Assembly (NCBI RefSeq): GCF_029870595.1
Contig: NZ_JAPDIR010000004.1
Coordinates: 62,001-126,000 of the forward strand
Direction: 5' to 3'
Length of the DNA: 64,000 nucleotides
DNA from: Sphingomonas sp. CBMAI 2297
GTDB taxonomy: Bacteria; Pseudomonadota; Alphaproteobacteria; Sphingomonadales; Sphingomonadaceae
Of this stretch, positions 35,354-47,467 are shown one piece after another. The position numbers were made by a program, and so were the translations under genes. The stretch's first letter is position 1; the number at the start of each line of letters is the position of its first letter. The notes beneath the pieces are model-generated. The model ran no database searches, was not told where the DNA came from, and saw only the letters and a program-made list of their open reading frames with translations.

Positions 35354-36937
35354 ATGAGGACAGGCGTGACGACGGACGAGCCACCGGTCTTTCCCGACAG
35401 CTTCAACATGGCGGATTACTTCGTGTTCGCGAACCTGGCGGCGGGGCGCGGATCGAAGACCGCCCTGCTGTTCGAGGACCAGGCGATCACCTATGACGAA
35501 GTGGCGGCCCGAGTGACGCAGGTCGCCGAGCGGCTCCTCGCATCGGGCCTGCTGCCCGAGCAGCGCGTGCTGCTGTGCATGCGCGACTGCCCCGAATTCG
35601 TCTATGCCTGGTTCGGCGCGCTCAAGGCGGGCGCGGTCGTCACGCAGGTCAACCCGATGCTGCCGGCGGCCGACTATTCCTATTATCTCGGCTATGTGAA
35701 GCCGCAATTCGCGTTCATCGACGAGACCAGCCTGGAGGCCTTCCAGGCGGCGCGCGCCCAGGCCCGGCATTGCCGGGATCCGAACGCGGTCATCCTGGTC
35801 GGCGAGGCGCCCGGCCTGCCCAGCTTCGACGCCTGGATCGCGGCCCCCGCGCCGGCCGCGCCGCCGCCCTGGCCGACGCGCCGGGACGATCCGGCGGTCT
35901 GGCTCTTCACCAGCGGCACCACCGGGCAGAGCAAGGGCGCCGTCCATTGCCATTTCCACTTCGCCTACAACACCGAAGTCTATGCCAAGCGCTTCATCGG
36001 CATGACGGCGGACGACATCACCTTGTCCGGCCCGCGGCTTTATTTCGGCTATGCCACCGGCACCAACCTGATGTTCCCCTTCGCCATGGGCGCGACCGCG
36101 ATCCTGTTCCGCGAGCAGCCGACGCCGGACCATATCTTCGCGCTGATCGAGCGCCACCGCCCCACGGTGCTCACCAACGTGCCCACGCTGATCAACAAGA
36201 TGCTCGAGGCGGAGGCGCGCGCGCCGGACCTGTCCAGCATCCGGCTGATGTGGAGCGCCGGGGAGGCATTGCCGCGCGAGCTCCACGCGCGCTGGAACGC
36301 GCGTTTCGGCGTGCCGATCATCGACGGGATCGGCAGCGCCGAGAGCTTCCACATCTATATCAGCAACCGCCCCGGCGACATCCGCCCGGGCAGCCTCGGC
36401 AAGCTGGTGCCCGGCTATGAAGCCGATCTGCTCGACGACAGCGGCATGCCGATCGCGGGCGGCGAGATCGGCGTGCTGCGCATCCGCGGGGATTCCGCCG
36501 CGCTCTATTATCATGGCGATTATGCCAAGTCGAAACGCCACCTGGGCGGCGGCGCGATCGTCAGCGGCGACCTGTTCCGGCGCGATGCCGAGGGCTATTG
36601 GTATTATGAAGGCCGCGGCGACGACATGATCAAGAGCGGCGGCATCTATGTCAGCCCGCTGGAAGTGGAAGGCTGCCTGAGCGAGCATCCGGCGGTGCTC
36701 GAATGCTGCGTGTTCGGCCGCGCCGATGCCAATGGCCTCGAAAAGCCGGTGGTGGTCGTGGTCCCGCGCCCGGACGCCCCGGCGAGCGAGATGCTGCAGG
36801 CGGAGCTGCTCGGCTTTGCGCGCGCGCGCCTCGCCCATTACAAGGTGCCGCATCACGTCTTCTTCTCGCCCGATCCCCTGCCCCGGAACGATCGCGACAA
36901 GATGGATCGCAAGAAGCTGCGGGAGATCTGGCGATGA
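35354..36937 (+). CDS. Acyl-CoA ligase of the benzoate-CoA ligase type
   Basis: 527 residues of the adenylate-forming superfamily. Key motifs: A3 P-loop LFTSGTTGQSKGAVH, A5 DGIGSAESFH, A8 hinge GRGDDMIKSGGIYVSP and the A10 lysine near NDRDKMDRKKL. The N-terminal YFVFANLAAGRGSKTALLF resembles benzoate-CoA ligases. It would make a carboxylic acid into its acyl-CoA at the cost of ATP. ATG 35354 follows GAGAGG; GTG 35366 is an alternative. The creatininase-like gene overlaps its stop by four bases, so they are co-expressed. The exact acid is not predictable. Confidence 0.8.
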   Translation: MRTGVTTDEPPVFPDSFNMADYFVFANLAAGRGSKTALLFEDQAITYDEVAARVTQVAERLLASGLLPEQRVLLCMRDCPEFVYAWFGALKAGAVVTQVNPMLPAADYSYYLGYVKPQFAFIDETSLEAFQAARAQARHCRDPNAVILVGEAPGLPSFDAWIAAPAPAAPPPWPTRRDDPAVWLFTSGTTGQSKGAVHCHFHFAYNTEVYAKRFIGMTADDITLSGPRLYFGYATGTNLMFPFAMGATAILFREQPTPDHIFALIERHRPTVLTNVPTLINKMLEAEARAPDLSSIRLMWSAGEALPRELHARWNARFGVPIIDGIGSAESFHIYISNRPGDIRPGSLGKLVPGYEADLLDDSGMPIAGGEIGVLRIRGDSAALYYHGDYAKSKRHLGGGAIVSGDLFRRDAEGYWYYEGRGDDMIKSGGIYVSPLEVEGCLSEHPAVLECCVFGRADANGLEKPVVVVVPRPDAPASEMLQAELLGFARARLAHYKVPHHVFFSPDPLPRNDRDKMDRKKLREIWR

Positions 36938-37677
36938 TGCTCGGCGACCAGCCCTGGACGCGGGTGCAGGCCGCGCTGCGAAGCGGCGCGCCGGTGGTGG
37001 CGATCCTGCCGCTCGGCGCCGTGGAGGCCCATGGGCCGCACCTGCCGCTGTGCACCGACGTGATCATTTCCGAGGGCATGGCGCGCCGCGCCACCGTGCT
37101 GCTCGCCCGGGAAGGCCTGCACGCCTTCGTGCTGCCCGCCCTCGCTTATGCCCCCGCCCATTATGCGGCCGAATTCCCCGGCACCATCTCGATCGGCGAA
37201 GCCACGGCCCGGGCGGCGATCCTCGACATCGCCGCGAGCCTGAAGGCCCAGGGCTTCGCCTGTCTGGCGCTGGCGAACAGCCATTTCGATCCGGCCAATG
37301 TCGCGATGCTGCGGGGCCTCGCCGCGGAGGTCGCCGCGCTCGGGCTTCCGCTTGCCTTTCCCGACTTCACCCGGCGCGCGCTGGCGGCGGAGCTGACCGA
37401 GGAGTTCGTTTCCGGCGCCTGCCATGCCGGCCAGTTCGAGACCAGCCTGGTCCTTGCCGATCGGCCCGACCTGGTGGACGAGCCCGCGCGCGCAGCGCTC
37501 GCCGACAATCCGGCCAGCCTCGTCACCGCCTTCGCCGCCGGCGCGACGACCTTCACCGAGGCGGGCGGGCCCCAGGCCTATTTCGGCTATCCTGCCCGCG
37601 CCACGGCACGGGAAGGCGCCGAGACTTCCGCGATCATGGCCGAGGCGATCGTGCGCGCGGTTCGCGCGGCGATCTAG
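36934..37677 (+). CDS. Creatininase-family metal-dependent amidohydrolase
   Basis: 247 residues. It shows the family's zinc-binding pattern: LPLGAVEAHGPHLPLCTDV (Glu, His, Asp) at the start, then ANSHFDPAN and CHAGQFETSLV. Members hydrolyse cyclic amides such as creatinine or act in mycofactocin and related pathways; no specific substrate can be named. In the second motif CHAG replaces the common DHAG. Its ATG overlaps the ligase stop, which suggests a shared catabolic route. Confidence 0.75.
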   Translation: MMLGDQPWTRVQAALRSGAPVVAILPLGAVEAHGPHLPLCTDVIISEGMARRATVLLAREGLHAFVLPALAYAPAHYAAEFPGTISIGEATARAAILDIAASLKAQGFACLALANSHFDPANVAMLRGLAAEVAALGLPLAFPDFTRRALAAELTEEFVSGACHAGQFETSLVLADRPDLVDEPARAALADNPASLVTAFAAGATTFTEAGGPQAYFGYPARATAREGAETSAIMAEAIVRAVRAAI

Positions 37678-37913
37678 CAGCGCTTCGCAAACCCTTGTGC
37701 GTGCGGCCCGGTCGCGCGCCGCGACAGGTTCGTCGCAGCCAAATTGCCGCATGCCGGCCCCGGGCCGCATGCCGTCGCCGTCCGGGCCTTAGCAAAGGCT
37801 GCTGCAACCCTTCGGAGGCTAAGACCCCGCCATCCGGAGGAGTCTTTGTGCCCAACCCGGACAAGGGCGGCGCTGCGTTTGGTTCCGCGGCGTCGCCCGA
37901 CCCGGCCGCCGCG

Positions 37914-39934
<2,021 letters not shown>

Positions 39935-39935
<1 letters not shown>

Positions 39936-40327
39936 CAGGGTTCCTTGAATCCGCTTTGAATGTCTTTGAGCTTGAGCACCCGCTCGCGCGTCATCAGCGT
40001 CAGGCAGCGCCCGACAAGGACGGGTTCGAGCGAACCGCCCTGCGCCCATCCCGCCTCGGCGGCGCACTGGGCGTTACGAAAAGCGAGCCAGGCAGGTTGC
40101 GAGGCCAGCAGATCATTCCCGGCGCCCGGCCGATCCCGGCGCGGCGTCGGGCGGAAGCGTTTGTCCGCCGCCCGCGCCTCAGCCAGCACGCCCGGCCAGA
40201 CCCGGTTAAGCTGCGCATCGGCCTTGCGATAGGCCGTATCCCAGCATTCGGCGGCGGCGACGTCGCCTTCCCGGTCATCGCATTCCTGTGACGGCGCGGC
40301 GAGCGACAGCAGGAGATACAGGATCAT
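39935..40327 (-). CDS. LprI-like (DUF1311) small protein
   Basis: 130 residues. The N-terminus is a short hydrophobic leader ([13 protein letters not shown]). Conserved parts are CDDREGDVAAAECWDTAYRK, AQLNRVW and the trailing GGSLEPVLVGRCLTLMTRER, which match the DUF1311/lysozyme-inhibitor LprI-like family. Cysteines are paired as expected for a secreted domain. Its role inside a propionyl-CoA operon is unclear. It overlaps pccA by one base and the upstream membrane-protein gene by four. Confidence 0.65.
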
Positions 40328-40563
40328 TCAGTATCTCGCTTTCGCAAGATCGCGAACAGCCCAAGCATCATGGCCAGCCCGAAAATGCCGAATGCCAGCC
40401 AGTAGAACTGGCCATAGTCGGAGCAGATGAAGCCGACCGCCTGATCATCGAGGGTACAGTCCTGGCGCGGTTTCGCTGCTCGTGCCAGCACGAGCGACAG
40501 CAGCGCGGGCGCTCCATGCAGCAGGAGCGCAAGCCCAGCCCGGATCGCCCGCCCCGATTTCAC
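40324..40563 (-). CDS. Small two-helix membrane protein
   Basis: 79 residues beginning at GTG 40563, which overlaps the bioB stop (GTGA). Two hydrophobic segments, about residues 9-27 ([17 protein letters not shown]) and 52-71 ([19 protein letters not shown]), flank a short loop with two cysteines (DCTLDD, FICSDYG). No family was recognised. Tight overlaps with bioB and the LprI-like gene support that it is translated. Confidence 0.6.
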   Translation of the reverse strand: MKSGRAIRAGLALLLHGAPALLSLVLARAAKPRQDCTLDDQAVGFICSDYGQFYWLAFGIFGLAMMLGLFAILRKRDTE

Positions 40564-41594
40564 TCCGCCGCCTCCAGCTCGACCTTCACCTCGGCCTGCA
40601 TCGGCTTGACGCCCAGCCGGGCGAACAGCGCCGCGTCCTTGTCGTCGCCGGCATTGCCCGCGGTCAGCAGCTTGTCGCCGGTGAAGATCGAGTTGGCGCC
40701 GGCCAGGAAGCACAGCGCCTGGGTGGCGTCGCTCATGCTCTCGCGGCCCGCGCTCAGCCGCACCATGCTCTCCGGCATGGTGATCCGCGCCACCGCGATC
40801 GTGCGGACGAACTCGATATCGTCGATCTGGGCGAGCGGCGTGTCGGCCAGCATGTTGCCCAGCACCGTGCCCTTGATCGGCACCAGCGCGTTCACCGGCA
40901 CGCTGCCCGGATGCACCGGCAAAGTCGCCAGCGCATGGATGAAGCCGACACGGTCCGGTCGCGTCTCGCCCATGCCGACGATGCCGCCGCAGCACACATT
41001 GATCCCCGCCTCGCGGACATGCTCGAGCGTGTCGAGCCGGTCCTCGAAGCTGCGCGTGGTGATCACCTCGGCGTAGCGCTCGGGCGACGTGTCGATATTG
41101 TGGTTGTAATAGTCGAGCCCGGCATCGGCGAGCATCCGGGCCTGCTTCTCGCTGAGCATGCCCAGCGTCATGCAGGTCTCCATGCCCATGGCGCGGACGC
41201 CCTGCACCATCTCGACGATGGCGGGCATGTCGCGATCCTTGGGATTGCGCCAGGCGGCGCCCATGCAGAAGCGCGACGAGCCATGGTCCTTGGCCTGGGC
41301 CGCCGCCTGGAGCACCTGGCGCACGTCCATCAGCTTGGTCGCCTTGAGCCCGGTCTCGGCCGAGACGGACTGGCTGCAATAGCCGCAATCCTCCGGGCAG
41401 CCGCCGGTCTTGATGCTGAGCAGGGTGGAGAGCTGGACCTCGTTCGGCGCGTGATGCTGGCGGTGGACGGTCTGCGCCCGGAACACGAGCTCGGTGAACG
41501 GCAGGTCGAACAGCGCCGCAATCTCTTCGCGGGTCCAGTCGGTACGGACGCGGCTCTCCCCCGAGAGACTGGAGGCGGCCATTGCATGCTTCAT
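40560..41594 (-). CDS. bioB: Biotin synthase
   Basis: 344 residues. Radical SAM cysteines are in [15 protein letters not shown], and the second, sulfur-donating [2Fe-2S] environment includes the conserved [29 protein letters not shown] and LSAGRESM segments. It inserts sulfur into dethiobiotin to give biotin. Its placement in the propionyl-CoA carboxylase operon suits the biotin demand of PccA. No other bio genes are present here. Confidence 0.92.
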   Translation of the reverse strand: MKHAMAASSLSGESRVRTDWTREEIAALFDLPFTELVFRAQTVHRQHHAPNEVQLSTLLSIKTGGCPEDCGYCSQSVSAETGLKATKLMDVRQVLQAAAQAKDHGSSRFCMGAAWRNPKDRDMPAIVEMVQGVRAMGMETCMTLGMLSEKQARMLADAGLDYYNHNIDTSPERYAEVITTRSFEDRLDTLEHVREAGINVCCGGIVGMGETRPDRVGFIHALATLPVHPGSVPVNALVPIKGTVLGNMLADTPLAQIDDIEFVRTIAVARITMPESMVRLSAGRESMSDATQALCFLAGANSIFTGDKLLTAGNAGDDKDAALFARLGVKPMQAEVKVELEAAE

Positions 41595-41644
41595 TCGATA
41601 ATCTCCTCGCCCCGGATCCCGGGGATATTGCGCACGGCTTGCCC

Positions 41645-42883
41645 TCAGGATGCCGGCGCCGCAAGCAGTCCGAGCGCCGCCTTGAGCGTCTTGTCGTCGC
41701 CCTTCTCCTGCCCGGCGGGCGTTTCGATATCCGGCTTCACGCCGACTTCCTGGATGGGTGCGCCCGAACCCCGGAAATACTGCCCCGTGGTTATCCGGAT
41801 CGCCGCATGGCTGCTGAGCGGCACGATGCTCTGAATCAGCCCGTTCCCAAATGTCTTCTGGCCCACGATCCGCGCACGATGCGTGTCCTGCAGGGCGGCC
41901 GCGACGATCTCGGCACCGGATCCCGTCTGGCGATCGGTCAGGACGACCAACGGCAGGCCCCGGATATCGTCGCCGCGCTTGGCGGCATATCGCTCGATGT
42001 CATAGGGCTCACGACCGCGTTGCATGCCAATTGGCCCGCTCGCCATGAAGATGTCGGCCAGGTCCGATGCCACCGAGAGGAGCCCGCCGCCATTGCCGCG
42101 CAGATCGAGAATATAGCCCTCGGGCTTGCGGGACGAATCCCGAAGCGCGACGATTGCTTGCTTCACTTGCGACGTCACATCGGGGCCGAGCGATGAGACG
42201 GTTATGATCCCGACCGCGCCCTCCATCCGCCAACTGACCGGCTTGGCGATATTGACCTTGCGCGCCAGCCGGATCTCGGCCGGATCGACACCGGGTCTTT
42301 GGACAGTGAGGGTAACAATGCTGTCCGGCTCTCCGCGGAGACGCGCGACGAACCGATCGAGCCCTATTCCGATCGTGCTCTCCCCGTCGATCCGCGTGAT
42401 CACATCCCCTTCGTGAAGTATATCGGCGCTTGGGGATCCCGGAGCTGTCAGCACAACCACCGGCATTCCGCCCACCAGGCTTGCCGAAACGCCGATCGAC
42501 GCCGCGCAATTGCACTTGAGCTCCCTTTGGGCGTCGAGGTCGATATAGCCATCGCGCGCGCCGGAAGACGCGGCCATCCCGTTGATGGCCGCTTCCACCA
42601 GCCGGCGCTCGTCCAGCTTTCCGTTCGCGCTCGTCCGCAGGGCCCTGAAATAGGCAAGCAGCTTGGGCAGGTCTCTCACATCCGCTGGCGATATGGCATC
42701 CGGCTGCAGCTCGGGAATCATGCTCATGAACCGCGCCGCCTCGGAAGCCATCCTGTCCTCGGCAATGGGGACGAGGCTGTTCTCCTTGATCAACTGGAAT
42801 GCGTGGGAAAGGTCGCCACTGGACCCATCATGCGCATCCTGTGCGACCGGGAATGCCAGTACCAGTGCCAGCAACAGGCTCAT
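41645..42883 (-). CDS. S41-family (tail-specific) serine protease with PDZ
   Basis: 412 residues with a signal peptide ([13 protein letters not shown]). A PDZ domain covers about residues 110-195 ([20 protein letters not shown]). The catalytic serine is in [16 protein letters not shown] and the general-base lysine in [13 protein letters not shown], as in C-terminal processing peptidases. It would cleave periplasmic proteins at their C-terminus. Its ATG overlaps the methylmalonyl-CoA mutase stop by four bases, an unusual partner for a metabolic operon. Confidence 0.8.
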   Translation of the reverse strand: MSLLLALVLAFPVAQDAHDGSSGDLSHAFQLIKENSLVPIAEDRMASEAARFMSMIPELQPDAISPADVRDLPKLLAYFRALRTSANGKLDERRLVEAAINGMAASSGARDGYIDLDAQRELKCNCAASIGVSASLVGGMPVVVLTAPGSPSADILHEGDVITRIDGESTIGIGLDRFVARLRGEPDSIVTLTVQRPGVDPAEIRLARKVNIAKPVSWRMEGAVGIITVSSLGPDVTSQVKQAIVALRDSSRKPEGYILDLRGNGGGLLSVASDLADIFMASGPIGMQRGREPYDIERYAAKRGDDIRGLPLVVLTDRQTGSGAEIVAAALQDTHRARIVGQKTFGNGLIQSIVPLSSHAAIRITTGQYFRGSGAPIQEVGVKPDIETPAGQEKGDDKTLKAALGLLAAPAS

Positions 42884-45021
42884 TCCGCAGCTTCCTCGGC
42901 CGGGGGCATGTTGTGCCCGAGCAGCCTCAGCACTTCCTCGGCAGCTTTGACAAGGTTGGTGCCCGGCCCGAAGATCGCCTGCACGCCCGCCTCGCGCAGG
43001 AACTCATAGTCCTGCGCCGGGATCACGCCGCCGGCGACCACCTTGATGTCCGCCCTGCCCGCGGCCTGCAGCTCGCGGATCAGCTCCGGGATCAGCGTCT
43101 TGTGCCCGGCGGCGAGGCTGGAGGCGCCCACCACGTCGACATCGCGCGCGATCGCCAGCGCGGCGGCTTCCTGCGGGGTCTGGAACAGCGGCCCCGGCAC
43201 GACTTCGAAGCCCAGGTCGCCAAATGCCGAGGACACGAGATTGGCACCGCGATCATGCCCGTCCTGCCCCATCTTGGCGACCAGCATGCGCGGGCGGCGG
43301 CCCAGGCGCCGCCCGGTGGCATCCACGCCGTCCTTGAGCCGCGCCCAGACCGTGTCGTCGGCATAGGCGCCGCCATAGACGCCCTGCACCGGGTTGGGCT
43401 GAGTGGCGTAGCGGCCGAACCCGGCTTCCATCGCCGCGCTGATCTCGCCCAGCGTGGCACGGGCGCGCGCCGCCTCGACGGCGAGCGCCAGCAGGTTGTC
43501 GCTGCCCCGGGCACCCTGTTGCAGCGCGAACAGCGCCGCCTGGCAGGCCGCCTCGTCGCGCTCCGCCCGCACGCGCCGGATCCGCGCGATCTGCGCCTCG
43601 CGCACGGCGTGATTGTCGACGTCGAGGATGTCGATCGGCTCTTCCTCGGCCTTGCGATATTTGTTGACGCCGACGATCACCTGCTCGCCGCGATCGATCC
43701 GCGCCGCGGTGGCCGCGGCCGCCTCCTCGATCATCGCCTTGGGCCAGCCCGCCGCCACTGCCTTGGCCATGCCGCCCTCGGCCTCGACCCGCTCGATGAT
43801 CTCCCAGGCCTTGTCGACCAGTTCCTGGGTCAGGCTCTCGATATAATAGCTGCCGCCCAGCGGATCGACGACGTTGCACATGCCGGTCTCCTCCTGGATG
43901 ACCAGCTGGGTGTTGCGCGCGATCCGGGCGGAAAAGTCGGTCGGCAGCGCGATCGCTTCGTCGAGCGCGTTGGTGTGCAGGCTCTGCGTGCCGCCCAGCA
44001 TCGCCGCCATCGCCTCGATCGTGGTGCGGATGACGTTGTTGTACGGATCCTGCTCGGTCAGCGACACGCCCGAGGTCTGGCAGTGGGTGCGCAGCATCTT
44101 GCTCCGCTCGTCCTGCGCGCCCAGCCTGGTCATCACCCGGTGCCAGAGCACACGGGCCGCGCGCAGCTTCGACACTTCCATGAAGAAGTTCATGCCGATC
44201 GCGAAGAAGAAGCTCAAACGCCCGGCGAACTTGTCGATATCCAGGCCGCTGGCGACGCCGTACTTCACATATTCCATGCCGTCGGCGATGGTGAAGGCGA
44301 GCTCCTGCACCTGCGTCGCCCCGGCTTCCTGCATATGATAGCCGGAAATCGAAATACTGTTGAATTTCGGCATGTTCGCGCTGGTATATGCGAAGATGTC
44401 CGAAATGATCCGCATGCTCGGCTCGGGCGGGTAGATATAGGTGTTGCGGACCATGAACTCCTTGAGGATGTCGTTCTGGATGGTCCCGTCGAGCAGGCTC
44501 CTGTCGACGCCCTGCTCCTCGCCCGCGACGATGAAGAAGGCCAGCACCGGGATCACCGCGCCGTTCATCGTCATCGAGACGGACATCTGATCGAGCGGAA
44601 TGCCGTCGAACAGGATCTTCATGTCCTCGACGCTGTCGATCGCCACGCCGGCCTTGCCGACATCGCCAGTGACGCGCGGATGGTCGCTGTCATAGCCGCG
44701 GTGGGTGGCGAGATCGAAGGCGACGCTCAGCCCCTTCTGCCCGGCCGCGAGGTTGCGGCGGTAAAAGGCGTTGGACTCCTCGGCGGTCGAGAAGCCGGCG
44801 TACTGGCGGATCGTCCAGGGCCGCCCGGCATACATCGACGCGCGCACCCCGCGGGTGAACGGCGCGACACCCGGCAGGCCGGGATCGATCCCGACGACAT
44901 CCTCGGCCGTGTAGAGCGGCTTGACCTCGATGCCCTCGGGCGTGTGCCAGGTCAGGTCGCGACCCTTCACTTCCTTCGAAGCAAGGGCTTCCCAATCGGC
45001 GGGAGTGGGTTTGTTGCTCAA
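42880..45021 (-). CDS. Methylmalonyl-CoA mutase
   Basis: 713 residues, the usual length for the single-chain mutase. The substrate-binding TIM barrel ([20 protein letters not shown]) is followed by the cobalamin domain with [14 protein letters not shown] (the DxHxxG B12-binding motif) and [12 protein letters not shown]. It converts (R)-methylmalonyl-CoA to succinyl-CoA with adenosylcobalamin. TTG 45021 was chosen: residues upstream of it in the open frame are encoded by a palindromic repeat. The downstream protease overlaps by four bases. Confidence 0.9.
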   Translation of the reverse strand: MSNKPTPADWEALASKEVKGRDLTWHTPEGIEVKPLYTAEDVVGIDPGLPGVAPFTRGVRASMYAGRPWTIRQYAGFSTAEESNAFYRRNLAAGQKGLSVAFDLATHRGYDSDHPRVTGDVGKAGVAIDSVEDMKILFDGIPLDQMSVSMTMNGAVIPVLAFFIVAGEEQGVDRSLLDGTIQNDILKEFMVRNTYIYPPEPSMRIISDIFAYTSANMPKFNSISISGYHMQEAGATQVQELAFTIADGMEYVKYGVASGLDIDKFAGRLSFFFAIGMNFFMEVSKLRAARVLWHRVMTRLGAQDERSKMLRTHCQTSGVSLTEQDPYNNVIRTTIEAMAAMLGGTQSLHTNALDEAIALPTDFSARIARNTQLVIQEETGMCNVVDPLGGSYYIESLTQELVDKAWEIIERVEAEGGMAKAVAAGWPKAMIEEAAAATAARIDRGEQVIVGVNKYRKAEEEPIDILDVDNHAVREAQIARIRRVRAERDEAACQAALFALQQGARGSDNLLALAVEAARARATLGEISAAMEAGFGRYATQPNPVQGVYGGAYADDTVWARLKDGVDATGRRLGRRPRMLVAKMGQDGHDRGANLVSSAFGDLGFEVVPGPLFQTPQEAAALAIARDVDVVGASSLAAGHKTLIPELIRELQAAGRADIKVVAGGVIPAQDYEFLREAGVQAIFGPGTNLVKAAEEVLRLLGHNMPPAEEAAE

Positions 45022-45023
45022 AC

Positions 45024-45161
45024 TCCTTCTCCCCTTGTGGGAGAAGGAAGGAGCCCGCTGATGCAATCAGCGGGAAGGATGAGGGGGACGTAGGGAGATA
45101 CAGCCCCCTCACCCTTCCGCGACTGCGTCGCTCCCTCCCTCTCCCACAAGGGGAGAGGGAA
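45024..45161. repeat. REP-like element with two inverted palindromes
   Basis: CCTTCTCCC-CTTGTG-GGAGAAGG (about 45025-45047) and TCTCCCACAAGGGGAGA (about 45139-45156) are inverted copies of one motif about 100 bases apart. They sit between mcm and mce inside the leftward operon. They may fold or stabilise the mRNA, or be a mobile REP/BIME-type element. The left palindrome abuts the likely start of mcm. Confidence 0.55.
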
Positions 45162-45168
45162 TGCAGGA

Positions 45169-45585
45169 TCAATGATCACGCGGCGTCTCCATGATCTCGG
45201 TCAGCACCCCGCCCATGTCCTTGGGATGGACGAAGAAGATCGGCGTGCCATGCGCGCCGATGCGCGGTTCGCCGAGCACCTTGGCGCCCTTCGCCTCGAA
45301 CCACGCCTTGGCCTCGTGGATGTCGGGAACTTCGTAGCAGAGGTGATGCTGCCCGCCCGCCGGGTTCTTGGCGAGGAAGCCATGGATCGGCGAGCTTTCG
45401 CCCAGCGGCTCGATCAGCTCGATCTGGCTGTTCGGCGTATCGACGAAGCACACTTTCACGCCCTGCGCCGGCAGGTCGAACGGCTCGCGGATCACCTCCG
45501 CGCCCATCACGTCGCGATAAAGGGCGATCGACGCTTCGATCGAAGGCGTCGCGACGCCGACATGGTTGAGGCGGCCGAGTTTCAT
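45169..45585 (-). CDS. mce: Methylmalonyl-CoA epimerase
   Basis: 138 residues of the vicinal-oxygen-chelate fold. Metal-binding and active-site segments are LNHVGVATPSIEASIALYRD, QIELIEPLGESSPIHGFLAK, GGQHHLCYEVPD and VLTEIMETP. It interconverts the S and R forms of methylmalonyl-CoA between PccAB and the mutase. ATG 45585 (MKLGRLNHVG) overlaps the upstream small-membrane-protein gene by four bases. Confidence 0.88.
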   Translation of the reverse strand: MKLGRLNHVGVATPSIEASIALYRDVMGAEVIREPFDLPAQGVKVCFVDTPNSQIELIEPLGESSPIHGFLAKNPAGGQHHLCYEVPDIHEAKAWFEAKGAKVLGEPRIGAHGTPIFFVHPKDMGGVLTEIMETPRDH

Positions 45586-45773
45586 TGGGCAAACCATCCC
45601 AGATAGACCAGAATAACGAGGATACAGAGATACAACGCCGAAATGCCCACCCTCCGCGCGGACTCCGATGTCCCCGCGAACAGAACCTGCCCGAGATTGG
45701 GCTTCCCGTTCAGGTTCAAAAAGCCATCGATCGCAGTGAAGACGATGACGACGATCCAGAGGATATCGCGCAC
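45582..45773 (-). CDS. Small membrane protein between pccB and mce
   Basis: 63 residues with two hydrophobic helices, about 4-20 (ILWIVVIVFTAIDGFLN) and 44-60 (ISALYLCILVILVYLGW), joined by NGKPNLGQVLFAGTSESARR. No family was recognised. The four-base overlap with mce and the short gap to pccB support a real gene co-expressed with them. Confidence 0.55.
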   Translation of the reverse strand: MRDILWIVVIVFTAIDGFLNLNGKPNLGQVLFAGTSESARRVGISALYLCILVILVYLGWFAQ

Positions 45774-45782
45774 CTGGCTCTC

Positions 45783-47309
45783 CTAGAGCGGGATGTTGTC
45801 ATGCTTCTTCCACGGGTTCTCGAGCTGCTTGTTCCGCAGCTTGCGAAGCCCCAGCGCCACGCGGCGGCGCGTGGAATGCGGCATGATCACCTCGTCCACG
45901 AACCCCTTCGATGCCGCAACGAACGGATTGGCGAAACGTGCCTCATATTCGGCGGTGCGCTCGGCGATTTCCTCGGGCGTCTTGCCGCGGAAGATGATCT
46001 CCACCGCGCCCTTGGCGCCCATCACCGCGATCTCGGCAGTCGGCCAGGCATAATTCAAGTCGCCGCGCAGATGCTTGGAGGCCATCACGTCGTACGCGCC
46101 GCCATAGGCCTTGCGGGTGATCACCGTGATCTTGGGCACCGTCGCCTCGGCATAGGCGAAGAGCAGCTTGGCGCCGTGCTTGATGATCCCCGAATGCTCC
46201 TGGCCGACGCCCGGCAGGAAGCCCGGCACATCGACAAAGGTCACGATCGGGATCTCGAACGCGTCGCAGAAGCGCACGAAGCGCGCGCCCTTCTTCGACG
46301 AATTGATGTCCAGGCACCCGGCCAGCACCATCGGCTGGTTCGCCACCACGCCCACCGTGCGCCCCTCGATCCGGCCGAAGCCGATCAGGATGTTGCCGGC
46401 ATGGCTCGGCTGCAGCTCGAAGAACTCGCCCTCGTCGAGCGTCTTCCTGATGAGCTCGTGCATGTCATAGGGCTGGTTCGCGCTCGGCGGGATCAGGGTG
46501 TCGAGGCTCGGCTCCATGCGATCCCAGGGATCGTCGCACGGACGCTCGGGCACTTCCTCGCGGTTCGAGGCGGGAAGGAAGTCCACGAAGTCGCGGGCCG
46601 CGAGCAGCGCCTCGATATCGTTGTCGAAGGCCACATCGGCGACCCCCGACTTCGTGGTATGCGTCACCGCACCACCCAGTTCCTCCTGCGTGACGATCTC
46701 GTTGGTAACGGTCTTCACTACATCCGGGCCGGTGACGAACATGTACGACGAGTCCTTCACCATGAAGATGAAGTCGGTCATCGCGGGGGAATAGACCGCG
46801 CCGCCGGCGCACGGGCCCATGATCAGCGAGAGCTGCGGCACCACGCCCGATGCCAGCACGTTGCGCTGAAACACCTCGGCATAGCCGCCGAGCGACGCGA
46901 CACCCTCCTGGATGCGCGCGCCGCCGCTATCGTTCAGCCCGATCACCGGCGCGCCGACCTTCATCGCCATGTCCATGATCTTGCAGATCTTCTGCGCATG
47001 GCGCTCGCTGAGCGAGCCGCCGAACACGGTAAAGTCCTGGCTGAACACGAAGACGAGGCGGCCGTTGACCGTGCCCGATCCGGTGACGACGCCGTCGCCG
47101 GGGACGATCTGGTCCTGCATGCCGAAGTCGACACAATTATGCTCGACATACATGTCGAGCTCCTCGAACGAGCCCTGGTCGAGCAGCACTTCGATCCGCT
47201 CCCGCGCGGTGAGCTTGCCCTTGGCGTGCTGCGCGTCGATCCGCTTCTGCCCTCCGCCCAGGCGGGCGGCGGCGCGGCGGCGTTCCAGTTCCTCGATCGT
47301 CGACGACAT
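45783..47309 (-). CDS. pccB: Propionyl-CoA carboxylase beta subunit
   Basis: 508 residues of the biotin-dependent carboxyltransferase family. N-terminal half has [20 protein letters not shown] and [21 protein letters not shown]-terminal half has [34 protein letters not shown] and AVEIIFRGK. The carboxyl group moves from biotin on PccA to propionyl-CoA. ATG 47309 ([13 protein letters not shown]) follows GGGGAA; ATG 47321 is an alternative. First gene of the leftward operon, divergent from the pccR-like regulator. Confidence 0.9.
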   Translation of the reverse strand: MSSTIEELERRRAAARLGGGQKRIDAQHAKGKLTARERIEVLLDQGSFEELDMYVEHNCVDFGMQDQIVPGDGVVTGSGTVNGRLVFVFSQDFTVFGGSLSERHAQKICKIMDMAMKVGAPVIGLNDSGGARIQEGVASLGGYAEVFQRNVLASGVVPQLSLIMGPCAGGAVYSPAMTDFIFMVKDSSYMFVTGPDVVKTVTNEIVTQEELGGAVTHTTKSGVADVAFDNDIEALLAARDFVDFLPASNREEVPERPCDDPWDRMEPSLDTLIPPSANQPYDMHELIRKTLDEGEFFELQPSHAGNILIGFGRIEGRTVGVVANQPMVLAGCLDINSSKKGARFVRFCDAFEIPIVTFVDVPGFLPGVGQEHSGIIKHGAKLLFAYAEATVPKITVITRKAYGGAYDVMASKHLRGDLNYAWPTAEIAVMGAKGAVEIIFRGKTPEEIAERTAEYEARFANPFVAASKGFVDEVIMPHSTRRRVALGLRKLRNKQLENPWKKHDNIPL

Positions 47310-47360
47310 GCGGTTCCCCATTGGATAGCGGCGGCTTCTGCATCGGGACATGCGGCGACC

Positions 47361-47399
47361 GCAAATGCAATGTTGCGAAGTTGCGGGAAGCTGGTTTGC
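47361..47399. promoter_or_regulatory. Putative regulator sites in the pccB-pccR gap
   Basis: The 158-base divergent region holds clustered TTGC/GCAA half-sites: GCAAATGCAA (47361-47370), TTGCGAAG (47373-47380), TTGCGGG (47381-47387) and TTTGCA (47394-47399). PccR-type regulators recognise TTTGCAAA-like sequences. The match is partial, and the assignment rests mainly on position. Confidence 0.4.
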
Positions 47400-47467
47400 A
47401 GATATACTGCGGCCATGCGCAGATCGTTCCGCCCCGCCAGCCCCTCCCTGCCAGGGAGGGGAATCAA

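Noticed and set aside
37680..37913. A hairpin terminator with regulatory role between convergent genes
   Set aside because: CTTAGC...GCTAAG pairing leaves a long loop and no T-tract; too weak to call.
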